Assembly (NCBI RefSeq): GCF_000800015.1
Contig: NZ_JUGR01000001.1
Coordinates: 1,550,001 to 1,614,000 of the forward strand
Source of the DNA: Terriglobus sp. TAA 43
GTDB taxonomy: Bacteria; Acidobacteriota; Terriglobia; Terriglobales; Acidobacteriaceae
Reading direction: 5' to 3'
Length of the DNA stretch: 64,000 nt
The notes beneath the pieces are model-generated. The model ran no database searches, was not told the DNA's origin, and saw only the letters and a program-made list of their open reading frames with translations. Numbering within the stretch: the first letter of the stretch is position 1; every line of letters begins with the position of its first letter. A program made the translations under genes and the position numbers. Shown piece by piece: positions 17,661-26,710 of the stretch.

Positions 17661-18284
17661 ATGCTTCACACCTTCATCGCACACGTTGATAACCGGCCCG
17701 GCGTCCTCACGCGCGTGGCTTCCCTGTTTCGCCGCCTGAACATCAATATTGTTTCGCTCACTGTGGGCGAGACAGAGCGTGAAGATGTTTCGCGCATGAC
17801 CATCGTCTGCGACGCACCGGAGAACGCTGCGTTCCGTGTGAAGGCATCGCTGTACAAGCTGGAGATTACGCGCGACGTGGACGAAGTGGGCCGCAGCGAA
17901 GCTGTCATCCGTGAGCTTTGCCTGGTCAAAGTTGCCGCTGGCCCCAACGCACCGCACGGGGTACACTCACGCACGCAGATCTTCGAACTGGCACAGGTCT
18001 TCCGTGCACGCATTGTCGATCTTGCTCCTGAGAGCGTCATGCTCGAGATGACCGGCAGCGCCAGCAAGATTGAAGGCCTGATCCAGGTGTTGCGTGAGAG
18101 CGCGTACGAGATTCTCGAAGTCAGCCGTACCGGACGTATGGCGATGCGTCGTGGACATCACAGTGGCAAGGTAATGAAAGCGCTTGGCAGCAAGGCGCAT
18201 CAGACTGTTTTTCAGATCAACGAACCAGGCGAGTTGGATCCTATGGATGCACTGCCAAATCAATTTGCGGAACACGATGTTTAA
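17661..18284 (+). CDS. ilvN: Acetolactate synthase small (regulatory) subunit, 207 aa
   Basis: MLHTFIAHVDNRPGVLTRVA and SLFRRLNINIVSLTVGETER form the N-terminal ACT domain that binds valine; RELCLVKVAA and LAQVFRARIVDLAPESVMLE, then MTGSASKIEGLIQVLRESAY form the second ferredoxin-like domain. It activates IlvB and confers feedback inhibition. At 207 aa it is longer than the 160-180 aa norm; the additional C-terminal tail after VSRTGRMAMRRGHHSGK is hydrophilic and of no evident function. Confidence 0.95.
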   Translation: MLHTFIAHVDNRPGVLTRVASLFRRLNINIVSLTVGETEREDVSRMTIVCDAPENAAFRVKASLYKLEITRDVDEVGRSEAVIRELCLVKVAAGPNAPHGVHSRTQIFELAQVFRARIVDLAPESVMLEMTGSASKIEGLIQVLRESAYEILEVSRTGRMAMRRGHHSGKVMKALGSKAHQTVFQINEPGELDPMDALPNQFAEHDV

Positions 18285-18345
18285 GCCATCGGAAATTCCG
18301 ATAACAGGATCATGCACACGTCGGTAACGACGACTACACTTTTAG

Positions 18346-19395
<1,050 letters not shown>

Positions 19396-19424
19396 ACGTC
19401 TTAGGTACGAGGAATAGAATGGTG

Positions 19425-19459
19425 GGCCGCGGGAGATTTTCTCCGCGGCCTATCTTTTT
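19425..19459 (+). terminator. Intrinsic terminator after ilvC
   Basis: GGCCGCGG pairs with CCGCGGCC across a 10-nt loop, followed by TATCTTTTT. It closes the leu/ilv transcription unit. Confidence 0.85.
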
Positions 19460-19546
19460 GGTGGTTGGGATGAATCCTTCGATATCGAAGTACATCTGAT
19501 TGTCTGTAAGCGCAGAGAATGTGCTGCTGCGAAAAGGAGTTTCGTC

Positions 19547-20185
19547 ATGAAGGTTGTTCTTTACGGTGCTACTGGAAAATCCGGCAAGGTGATTTTGAAA
19601 GAGTTGGTGGATCGCGGTCATACGGTCGTTGCCGTGGCGCGTAATCCGCAGAACGTGGACAAACTGGCGAACGTCAGCGTGGTGCAGGATGACCTGACGA
19701 ACGTTGCCAAAACCGCACAGATCCTGAAGGATGCGAATGCGGACGCGGTTGTTTCCGCACTTGGCCCGCCGTTGGATAACACAGATGCCCTGCTGCCCAT
19801 CTCTGCAAATCTGGTGGAAGCGATCAAGCAGAACAACGGACCTCGCTTGATTGTGGTTGGCGGTGCTGGCGGATTGTTCGTGGCTCCCGGCGTAACGCTG
19901 CGTGACAGCGGCTATCTGCCGGAGGCATGGCTTCCCATCGTGGACACGCACATCAATCTTTACAACAGCCTGAAGAATGGCACCGGCATCACCTGGACGT
20001 ACTTTGCCCCCGCAGGCTTCTTCGAGCCGGGTGAGCGCACCGGCAAGTTCCGTCTGGATACGGACAATCTTGTGGCAGATGCACAGGGCACCAGCCGCAT
20101 TTCGTTTGAAGACTATGCCATCGCACTGGTGAATGAGTTGGAAGCACCGAAGCATCTGAACCAGCGCTTCACCATCGGCTACTAA
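19547..20185 (+). CDS. NAD(P)-binding (YwnB/NmrA-like) oxidoreductase, 212 aa
   Basis: Atypical short-chain dehydrogenase. MKVVLYGATGKSGKVILKEL is the dinucleotide-binding GxxGxxG loop; VVAVARNPQNVDKLANVSVV and LIVVGGAGGLFVAPGV are typical of the NAD(P)H-binding family that includes YwnB and flavin reductase-like proteins. The usual SDR Tyr-xxx-Lys pair is not visible, so it may act as a redox sensor or an NADPH-dependent reductase of quinones or flavins. AAAGGAG precedes the ATG. It is monocistronic, bounded by terminators on both sides. Confidence 0.83.
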   Translation: MKVVLYGATGKSGKVILKELVDRGHTVVAVARNPQNVDKLANVSVVQDDLTNVAKTAQILKDANADAVVSALGPPLDNTDALLPISANLVEAIKQNNGPRLIVVGGAGGLFVAPGVTLRDSGYLPEAWLPIVDTHINLYNSLKNGTGITWTYFAPAGFFEPGERTGKFRLDTDNLVADAQGTSRISFEDYAIALVNELEAPKHLNQRFTIGY

Positions 20186-20205
20186 ACCGCATTCGCAACG
20201 ACCCC

Positions 20206-20240
20206 AAAGACGCCTCATCGTTTTTCGGTGAGGCGTCTTT
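20206..20240 (+). terminator. Intrinsic terminator
   Basis: AAAGACGCCTCA pairs with TGAGGCGTCTTT around a short loop holding a T run, directly after the oxidoreductase gene. Confidence 0.85.
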
Positions 20241-20258
20241 CTGTCTGCATGCATCCAA

Positions 20259-21287
20259 GTGAACATGACTGCCACAGCACTTCGCCTGAGTGGAGACTTC
20301 TCCATCGACGCATTGACCTTTGATGATGTGACGCTGCCCGAGCCTGCGCCGCATGACGTTCTGGTGAAGATTCACGCAGCATCGCTGAACTATCGCGACC
20401 TGATGCTGGTGCAGGGTCGGTACGATCCGCATGTGCAAAAGCCGCGGATTCCCTGCTCCGACGGCGCAGGGGAAGTTGTTGCGATTGGCTCTGCTGTCAC
20501 CACGTTTCGCAAGGGCGATCGCGTTCTGGCGCCCTTCTTTCTCGACTGGCTTGACGGTCCCCCGACTGCTGCGGCGCCAGCCTCTGCATTGGGTGGCGCA
20601 ATCGACGGCACACTAACGACGCACCAGATTTTTCCAGAACGTGCGCTCGTCGCCATTCCCGAAAAGTTCAGCTATGCAGAAGCTGCCACCTTCCCATGCG
20701 CCGCAACCACCGCATGGCACGCGCTGGTGAGTACGGCGAACATTGGCCCGCAGGATACGGTGCTGTTGCTAGGCACAGGCGGCGTCAGCATCTTCGGTCT
20801 TCAAATCGCAAAGTTGCGCGGTGCACGCATCCTTATCACCAGTAGTTCTGACGAGAAGCTGGGACGTGCCTTGTCACTGGGTGCAGACCATGGCATCAAC
20901 TACCGTCGTCATCCTGATTGGGACAAACAGGTGCGTGACATCACTGGTAAAGTCGGCGCTACACACGTACTTGAAGTGGGAGGCGCAGGTACGCTGCCGC
21001 TATCGCTACGCTCCGCAGCCATCGGTGCGCAAGTGAGTGTGATCGGCGTACTCACAGGCCTCGAAGAGCCGCTGAACATCGGGCAGATCCTGATGAAGAC
21101 ACTGCGTGTTCAGGGCATTTATGTTGGATCGCGAGCAATGTTGGCGGAATCGCTCCAGGCGTTCGCAGACAACGATATCCATCCCATCATTGATCGCTCG
21201 TTTGAGTTTGAACGCTCAAAAGAGGCATTTCACGCACTTGAGAAAGCCCACCACTTTGGCAAGACTGTTATCACTTTTCCGTCTTAG
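20259..21287 (+). CDS. Zinc-free-type medium-chain NADPH dehydrogenase/quinone oxidoreductase, 342 aa
   Basis: MDR-superfamily enzyme. The N-terminal GroES-like domain includes HAASLNYRDLMLVQGRY and IPCSDGAGEVVAIGSAVTTF; the Rossmann domain has LLLGTGGVSIFGLQIAKLRG with a GxGGV loop. The catalytic zinc Cys of alcohol dehydrogenases is replaced by Asn (SLNYRD), as in quinone oxidoreductase and enoyl reductase subgroups, so an NADPH-dependent reduction of quinones or alpha,beta-unsaturated carbonyls is likely. GTG 20259 and ATG 20265 are both possible starts. Its stop overlaps the stop of the opposite-strand MFS gene by four bases. Confidence 0.88.
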   Translation: MNMTATALRLSGDFSIDALTFDDVTLPEPAPHDVLVKIHAASLNYRDLMLVQGRYDPHVQKPRIPCSDGAGEVVAIGSAVTTFRKGDRVLAPFFLDWLDGPPTAAAPASALGGAIDGTLTTHQIFPERALVAIPEKFSYAEAATFPCAATTAWHALVSTANIGPQDTVLLLGTGGVSIFGLQIAKLRGARILITSSSDEKLGRALSLGADHGINYRRHPDWDKQVRDITGKVGATHVLEVGGAGTLPLSLRSAAIGAQVSVIGVLTGLEEPLNIGQILMKTLRVQGIYVGSRAMLAESLQAFADNDIHPIIDRSFEFERSKEAFHALEKAHHFGKTVITFPS

Positions 21288-22903
21288 TGCGCGCCACCTC
21301 CGCCGCCACCAACGCGGAAGTTACGCACAAGAAACAGAAGCGGTACTGCTGCCAGCGTCATGACCCCGATAAGGAAGAAGCAATCCATGAAGGCAAGCAA
21401 CTCGCTCTGCGCCTGTAGCTGCCCATAGATACGCGCATACGCTGCGGACACCGCATCCGCATGTGAGAATCCGTGCGTCTGTAAGTAGGCCGTCGTTTGT
21501 TGCACGGTGTTCTGCAATGCAGCGGAAGATCCATTCAACCAGGAACCAACATTGCTTTGGTGCAGATTCTCACGCCGTTCTGCAAGTGCCGTGGCAAACG
21601 CGATTCCGAAGGACCCGCCCCAGTTGCGGAAGAAATTGGTCAGGCTGGAAGCTCGATTGTTTTGATCAGGCCGTAACTCCGAATAAGCCAGCATAGTCAG
21701 CGGCACAAAGAAGAAGGCATATCCGAGTCCCTGCAAAGCACGCGCCCAAGCATAGTGCGCATAATCCGTCTGCAGGGTAAAGCTGCTGTAGTGAAGGAAC
21801 GATATGCCAACAACAGTAACTGCACCGAAGAGGAGTACGCGTGGATGAATAATGTGCCGCTGCACAAGCTGCGCACCCACCGGAGCGAGAACTGTAATCA
21901 CAAACGCGCCCGGTCCAAGTACGAGCCCAGCATCAATGGCGCGATATCCATAGAGCGATTGCAGTATCTGCGGTATGAGGGTGGTAGATGCGAAGAGGCC
22001 AACACCAAAGAGGAAATAGAATGCGCACGCGATAGCGAAGTTGCGCACCTTTAATAGACGGAAATCGATCACCGGGTCCGTCTGTCGCAACTCCCATATC
22101 ACTGCAGACCCAAGACAGACGATTGCAGCGATGGCCATCCACACAATGAAGGTTGAGCCGAACCAGTCTTCGATCTGGCCTCTATCCAACAACACTTCCA
22201 GTGCAGCCGATCCAAGTCCGATGAGAGCGATTCCCACGCCATCCACCTTGAGGCGGCCATTCGGCTTATACACCGTTGCGCGTTCTGCGGCGAAGCTCTC
22301 CGGATCATGTACAAAGCGGTTGGTGAGAAAGAGCGACAGGATTCCGATGGGGATGTTGATGAGAAAGACCCAGCGCCAGTCATAGTTGTCTGTGATCCAT
22401 CCGCCCAAGACGGGGCCAATAGCAGGAGCAGTGACGATAGCGACGGTGTAAAGCGCGAAGGCCGATGCTCGTTTTGCTGGTGGAAAGGTATCTACCAGAA
22501 TGGCTTGTTCCACAGGAGCCAATCCGCCACCACCCACGCCCTGCAAAATCCGCGCCATCAGCATGAACGGCAGAGTGGGAGCGATACCACACAGTAACGA
22601 AGTCACGGTAAACAGAGCAACGCACGCCATGTAATAGTTCTTGCGGCCAAAGACACGGCTAAGCCATGCCGACATAGGGAGCACCACGGCATTCGCCACC
22701 AGATAGGTCGTCAACACCCATGTCACTTCATCGAAACTGCGCCCCAGACCGCCAGCAATGTGCGGCAACGACACATTCGCAATCGAGGTATCCAGAAGCT
22801 CCATAAAAGTCGCCAGGGTGACCGTCAATGCCACCACCCATGGGTTTACTGCAGGCCGCTTTACATTAGGCTGTGAAAGAACGGCCACAGCTTCAGAATT
22901 CAT
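21284..22903 (-). CDS. DHA2-family (EmrB/QacA) MFS drug exporter, 539 aa
   Basis: Fourteen-helix proton antiporter. VVALTVTLATFMELLDTSIA and NVSLPHIAGGLGRSFDEVTW carry the DHA2 motif D1 (Leu-Asp-Thr-Ser/Thr-Ile-Val-Asn-Val-Ala-Leu-Pro type) in helix 1. WLSRVFGRKNYYMACVALFT is motif A, and LMARILQGVGGGGLAP is motif B with the conserved Arg. APAIGPVLGGWITDNYDWRWVF is motif C of antiporters. The C-terminus ends in a run of Gly and His. It is divergent from a TetR gene with an intervening palindrome, which suggests substrate-induced expression. The full system would need an EmrA-like and outer-membrane partner, which are not here. Confidence 0.94.
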   Translation of the reverse strand: MNSEAVAVLSQPNVKRPAVNPWVVALTVTLATFMELLDTSIANVSLPHIAGGLGRSFDEVTWVLTTYLVANAVVLPMSAWLSRVFGRKNYYMACVALFTVTSLLCGIAPTLPFMLMARILQGVGGGGLAPVEQAILVDTFPPAKRASAFALYTVAIVTAPAIGPVLGGWITDNYDWRWVFLINIPIGILSLFLTNRFVHDPESFAAERATVYKPNGRLKVDGVGIALIGLGSAALEVLLDRGQIEDWFGSTFIVWMAIAAIVCLGSAVIWELRQTDPVIDFRLLKVRNFAIACAFYFLFGVGLFASTTLIPQILQSLYGYRAIDAGLVLGPGAFVITVLAPVGAQLVQRHIIHPRVLLFGAVTVVGISFLHYSSFTLQTDYAHYAWARALQGLGYAFFFVPLTMLAYSELRPDQNNRASSLTNFFRNWGGSFGIAFATALAERRENLHQSNVGSWLNGSSAALQNTVQQTTAYLQTHGFSHADAVSAAYARIYGQLQAQSELLAFMDCFFLIGVMTLAAVPLLFLVRNFRVGGGGGGAH

Positions 22904-22923
22904 CTCGGAGCATCTCCCATAAA

Positions 22924-22980
22924 AGACCGAACGGTCTCTTTACTGCATCTGATGAAATAGAGAAAGCGACCGATTCGTCT
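22924..22980. promoter_or_regulatory. TetR-type operators in the divergent promoter
   Basis: AGACCGAACGGTCT at 22924-22937 is a perfect 6-bp inverted repeat with a 2-bp centre, 20 bp upstream of the exporter ATG. A weaker copy, CGACCGATTCGTCT at 22967-22980, matches it at 10 of 14 positions and lies 24 bp upstream of the regulator ATG. Such AGACCG half-sites are typical for operators of this TetR group. Two sites would let the regulator repress the exporter and itself. Confidence 0.7.
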
Positions 22981-23004
22981 TTTTTGGCGACAAGGAGGAT
23001 CGAA

Positions 23005-23589
23005 ATGACAAAAGGTGAAGAAACGCGCCAGCGCATTGTGGAACTGGCCGCGCCCTTGTTCAATCAGCGCGGTTACGCCGGTTGCTCCGTCGCGGACATC
23101 ATGGAGGCGACGGGGCTGGAAAAAGGAGGCATCTACCGGTACTTCGAATCGAAAGAAGAACTTGCCGCAGAGGCCTTCAGATTTTCTGTAAAAGAGATCC
23201 GAAAGCTGCGTACTGATGATCTTGAGAGCATCCCGGGATCGGTGGGAAAGCTGCGGTACATAATGGATCGTTTCGTCAGCGAACCATCGCCCATGAAAGG
23301 CGGGTGTCCATTGATGAACACTGCGATCGACGCAGACGATGGTAATGCCGCCCTGCGCGATCTGGTGCGAGAAGCATTCGTCGACTGGAGACGCCGCGTC
23401 GCAGCCATTGTCCGTCAAGGGATTCGTGACGGCGAGATCAGCAAGTCGACTGATCCTGCGGAACTTGCGGACACTATCATCGCCACGCTGGAAGGGGCAC
23501 TCATGTTGGTCAGGCTGGACGGCAACAAACGGGCGTTGAAGCACGTACGCCAATCCATGGAACTGCTTCTGGCCGCTCACAAGACATGA
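23005..23589 (+). CDS. TetR/AcrR-family repressor, 194 aa
   Basis: TKGEETRQRIVELAAPLFNQ, then GYAGCSVADIMEATGLEKGG and IYRYFESKEELAAEAFRFSV form the N-terminal helix-turn-helix. The C-terminal helices (residues 60-190, including SPMKGGCPLMNTAIDADDGN) are of the TetR_C type seen in regulators with a GGCP(L/F) motif. ATG 23005 has an excellent AAGGAGG at 22992-22998. It probably represses the divergent DHA2 exporter. Confidence 0.93.
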   Translation: MTKGEETRQRIVELAAPLFNQRGYAGCSVADIMEATGLEKGGIYRYFESKEELAAEAFRFSVKEIRKLRTDDLESIPGSVGKLRYIMDRFVSEPSPMKGGCPLMNTAIDADDGNAALRDLVREAFVDWRRRVAAIVRQGIRDGEISKSTDPAELADTIIATLEGALMLVRLDGNKRALKHVRQSMELLLAAHKT

Positions 23590-23731
23590 CGAGATGCGCC
23601 ACGGCCATCGGAGAAGGAACCTTCCTCTCGGTGCAGGCGTTTCACCATTGAATCGAAAAAAGTAGCCGTTCGCCGCAATCTGCTGGTGCGAGGCAGCTTA
23701 TCCGATATCCTGAAGACTCAGGAGGCGAACC

Positions 23732-25243
23732 ATGGCAACCGCCGCAGTCGCCAATCCGGCAAACGGTGCCCTATCTGGGGACGACCTGATTTTCGCGCAG
23801 CTTGCACCGGAAGAGCCCACAAGCATTCCGGATCGTGTAGCGGCACTGCGTCGCGTGAAGGCTTTGGATACTCTCAGCCACGACGATCTTGTGTGGCTGG
23901 CCGAACATGGCACCGAACGCAAAGCCCATGATGGCACGCTCATCTTCCACGGCGGCGCTCCGGTTCACCACATGACCATCCTTCTTCAAGGCGAAGTGCA
24001 TGTGCGCCGTGCCAGCGGACCTGTTGCCTTCTTCATTGGCCGCAGCGGTGCTGTCACCGGCAAACTTCCGTTCAGCCGTATGAAGAGCTACGGCGGCGAT
24101 GGTTATGCCGCAGGCGAAGTCTGGACACTGGATTTTGAAGAGAGCTCATTCCCCGAGATACTTCATGCTGTTCCGGGCTTCACGCAGATCGTTGTCTCCA
24201 CACTGCTGGACCGCACACGCGAAGTCACACGTATGGAGCAGCAGGCAGAGAAGCTGAATGCGCTTGGCAAGTTGGCCGCCAATTTGTCGCATGAACTGAA
24301 CAATCCAGCTTCCGCAGCTCGGTCCGCAGCGAACAATCTGTGGACGGAATTGCGCAACTACGGATATCAGAAGTTTCGGTTGGGTGCACTTTGTATCGGT
24401 GGTGATATCAAGGTCGCATACAACGATTGGATCGCCTCCATGCAGCATTTGTTGCAACCCGATGGACGGCCACATCGTTCTGACGCTGTCGATGTAGCAG
24501 CGCGCGAAGACGTCATGCTGCGTTGGATGGAAGCGCACGGCGTTGAAGACGCATGGCGCATTGCTCCTGTGATTGCCGAGACGGTCATTGAGACCTCACA
24601 TCTCGACTCGCTCGCAGCGGTTCTTCAGGGTGAAGCTCTTACCGTTGCACTTGCGTCCTTCGCTTCTGGCATGAATGCCGAACGCATGACCGATGCAGTG
24701 ATTGATTCCACGCGTCGTATCTTCGAATTGATCACCGCCATCCGTGGTTATTCCTACATGGATCAGGCTCCCATCCAGGAGATTGATCTGCGTGAAGCAT
24801 TGGACAATACGTTGGCGATGCTTAATTCGCGTTTGGGTTCCGTGGAAGTGGATCGTAGTTATGGCGATGAGGTTCCACAGATCCTGGCCTACGGTGGCGA
24901 ATTGAATCAGGTGTGGACTGCACTGATTGAAAACGCGCTGGACGCCATGGGACAGTGTGAGGCTTCCTACACGCCCAAGCTCACTCTGCGTACATCGCTC
25001 AGCGGCAGCACAGTCCTGGTGGAAGTCTGCGACAACGGCCCTGGCATTCCCCAGGAGATTGGTTCACGCATCTTCGAACCCTTCTTCACGACCAAGGGCA
25101 TCGGACAGGCTCTTGGACTGGGACTGGATACGGCAAACCGCGTCGTAACTAAGCACAAGGGACAACTCAGCGTGTTGCATAGCAAACCCGGCGACACCTG
25201 CATTCAAGTGCGTCTGCCCATCGAGCAGACGGGCGCGTACTAA
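23732..25243 (+). CDS. Sensor histidine kinase with N-terminal cyclic-nucleotide-binding-like domain, 503 aa
   Basis: Residues about 35-145 resemble a CAP/cNMP-binding fold: ALDTLSHDDLVWLAEHGTER, then LIFHGGAPVHHMTILLQGEV. The typical phosphate-binding Arg cassette is altered. A HisKA helix contains LSHELNNPASAA with phosphoacceptor His187. The ATPase domain shows QVWTALIENALDAMG (N box), DNGPGIPQEI (G1), FEPFFTTKG (F box) and GLGLDTANRV (G2). A 120-residue insert of unknown fold lies between HisKA and ATPase regions. No membrane helix or adjacent response regulator exists, so it is a cytoplasmic orphan kinase. TCAGGAGG lies before the ATG. Confidence 0.9.
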   Translation: MATAAVANPANGALSGDDLIFAQLAPEEPTSIPDRVAALRRVKALDTLSHDDLVWLAEHGTERKAHDGTLIFHGGAPVHHMTILLQGEVHVRRASGPVAFFIGRSGAVTGKLPFSRMKSYGGDGYAAGEVWTLDFEESSFPEILHAVPGFTQIVVSTLLDRTREVTRMEQQAEKLNALGKLAANLSHELNNPASAARSAANNLWTELRNYGYQKFRLGALCIGGDIKVAYNDWIASMQHLLQPDGRPHRSDAVDVAAREDVMLRWMEAHGVEDAWRIAPVIAETVIETSHLDSLAAVLQGEALTVALASFASGMNAERMTDAVIDSTRRIFELITAIRGYSYMDQAPIQEIDLREALDNTLAMLNSRLGSVEVDRSYGDEVPQILAYGGELNQVWTALIENALDAMGQCEASYTPKLTLRTSLSGSTVLVEVCDNGPGIPQEIGSRIFEPFFTTKGIGQALGLGLDTANRVVTKHKGQLSVLHSKPGDTCIQVRLPIEQTGAY

Positions 25244-25339
25244 ACGCAGACGTCCTTCTCACTTTCTTATATCTGCTATACCCTTCCGGTGATCTCGCAG
25301 TTGGCTCCACGCCGCTGCGAAATCATCGGAGGATTCGTC

Positions 25340-26254
25340 ATGCGTCTTGCACGTTGGGTTTGTGCTTTCTCACTGTTTGCGCTGGTGCCTTGCGCGTCAT
25401 TCAGCCAACAACAGACGCTGCCGATCTGGCCCAATGGCAATCCCGAATCGTCGACAATCACTGGCCCCGAAACCGATCCGACAACGGACGCGAATCGCAT
25501 TGTCTCTGGCAAGGTGACAGTGCGTATCACGAACGTGAGTAAGCCGACGCTCTCCGTTTACCTGCCGCCGAAAGGGAAAAACACAGGAGCCGCAGCACTG
25601 GTGCTTCCCGGCGGAGCCTATCTACGGCTGGCATGGAATTTGGAAGGAACTGAGGTCTGTGATTGGCTCAATTCCATTGGAATGACGGGCCTTCTCGTAA
25701 AGTATCGCGTTCCGGAGACAGGCCATTATCCGGACAACGCGGAAGATCTGGAAGATGCGCAGCAAGCCATGCGTATTGCGCGTTCCCATGCTGTCGAATG
25801 GGGCATTGATCCGCAACGCATTGGTGCGATTGGTTTCTCTGCCGGAGCGCATCTTGCAGCGGCGCTCAGTACGCATTCGGATTTCCAAGGCAAGAACGTT
25901 CCATCATCGACCGCAGACGCCAAACCAAATTGGCAGATGCTGCTCTACCCCGGTTGGTTGAACGGCGCCGATGGCAAGGTGAACCCCACAGTAAAGCCCG
26001 TGACTGACACACCTCCAACATTTCTGGTAATGGCCGAGGATGACTACACTGCACACGTCGAGAACGCATTGGTATATTTTCAAGCGCTGAAAGACGTGAA
26101 AGTTCCGGCGGAATTACACCTGTTTACACAGGGTGGACATGGCTTCGGCCTGCGTCCTACGGAACTTCCCATCTCACGATGGCCAACACTGGCGGAAGCG
26201 TGGTTGCACACCATTCACGTTCTCGGCAAACCCGGCCCTGTTCCGCGTCCATAA
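25340..26254 (+). CDS. Secreted alpha/beta hydrolase (esterase, acetyl-xylan-esterase-like), 304 aa
   Basis: Signal peptide MRLARWVCAFSLFALVPCAS followed by an alpha/beta-hydrolase domain. VLPGGAYLRLAW resembles the oxyanion loop (HGGG variant); IGAIGFSAGAHLAAALSTHS contains the nucleophile Ser of GxSxG; MAEDDYTAHVEN and TQGGHGFGLRPTELP give the acid and the catalytic His. The arrangement is that of BD-FAE/Axe2-like esterases that deacetylate plant polysaccharide. ATG 25340 follows GGAGGA (25328-25333). Substrate is not established. Confidence 0.87.
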   Translation: MRLARWVCAFSLFALVPCASFSQQQTLPIWPNGNPESSTITGPETDPTTDANRIVSGKVTVRITNVSKPTLSVYLPPKGKNTGAAALVLPGGAYLRLAWNLEGTEVCDWLNSIGMTGLLVKYRVPETGHYPDNAEDLEDAQQAMRIARSHAVEWGIDPQRIGAIGFSAGAHLAAALSTHSDFQGKNVPSSTADAKPNWQMLLYPGWLNGADGKVNPTVKPVTDTPPTFLVMAEDDYTAHVENALVYFQALKDVKVPAELHLFTQGGHGFGLRPTELPISRWPTLAEAWLHTIHVLGKPGPVPRP

Positions 26255-26280
26255 AATAATCGATCACTAAAGTTTTTCTG

Positions 26281-26317
26281 TTGCTTCAACGGGTGTACTA
26301 GTTGTACTACTACACCC
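26281..26317 (+). promoter_or_regulatory. Promoter and operator of the GntR-ABC operon
   Basis: TTGCTT (26281-26286) and TACTAC (26305-26310), 18 bp apart, form a plausible promoter. GGGTGTA at 26291-26297 is repeated inverted as TACACCC at 26311-26317, and GTACTA occurs twice in between. The inverted repeat spans the spacer and the start point and ends one base before the GTG start of the regulator, so it is the likely autoregulatory operator. Predicted transcription would begin at or next to the GTG, giving a leaderless message. Confidence 0.6.
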
Positions 26318-26710
26318 GTGACACCATTTCGGGTACGCTTACAACCCGGCCAGCCCATACACGAACAGGTGGTCTATGCCGCAACGCGCGCGATTGTGGC
26401 GGGACAACTTCGCCCAGGCGACCTCTTTCCTTCTGTACGTGCGCTTTCCCGCGATCTCTCGATCAATCCCAACACCGCGCACAAAGTTATCAGTCAGTTG
26501 ATTGCCGATGGCCTGCTGCAGGCCGTGCCCGGTATTGGCACCGTCGTCGCCGAGCCTCCACGCTCCACCGCCTCACAGCGAACAGAATTGTTGGGCAAAC
26601 AGATGGAAGAGTTAGCGGTGGAAGCAAAACGCCTCTCTATTCCTTTGGGAGACCTGACAGCAGCGCTGGAAAAACACTGGAGCCGACTTTTCCCTGGAGA
26701 TGCCGAATGA
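26318..26710 (+). CDS. GntR-family (YtrA-type) transcriptional regulator, 130 aa
   Basis: Short GntR protein with only the DNA-binding domain and a C-terminal dimerisation helix. FRVRLQPGQPIHEQVVYAAT, then AIVAGQLRPGDLFPSVRALS and RDLSINPNTAHKVISQLIAD are the winged helix-turn-helix typical of the YtrA subgroup, which lack an effector domain and control adjacent ABC transporter operons. The GTG start has no ribosome binding site; an operator lies directly upstream. Its stop overlaps the ATG of the ATPase gene (ATGA, 26707-26710). Confidence 0.93.
   Translation: MTPFRVRLQPGQPIHEQVVYAATRAIVAGQLRPGDLFPSVRALSRDLSINPNTAHKVISQLIADGLLQAVPGIGTVVAEPPRSTASQRTELLGKQMEELAVEAKRLSIPLGDLTAALEKHWSRLFPGDAE

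Noticed and set aside
18287-18301. Palindrome ATCGGAAATTCCGAT in the ilvN-ilvC gap
   Set aside because: AT-rich, no T run and no second copy; not enough to call an operator or terminator.
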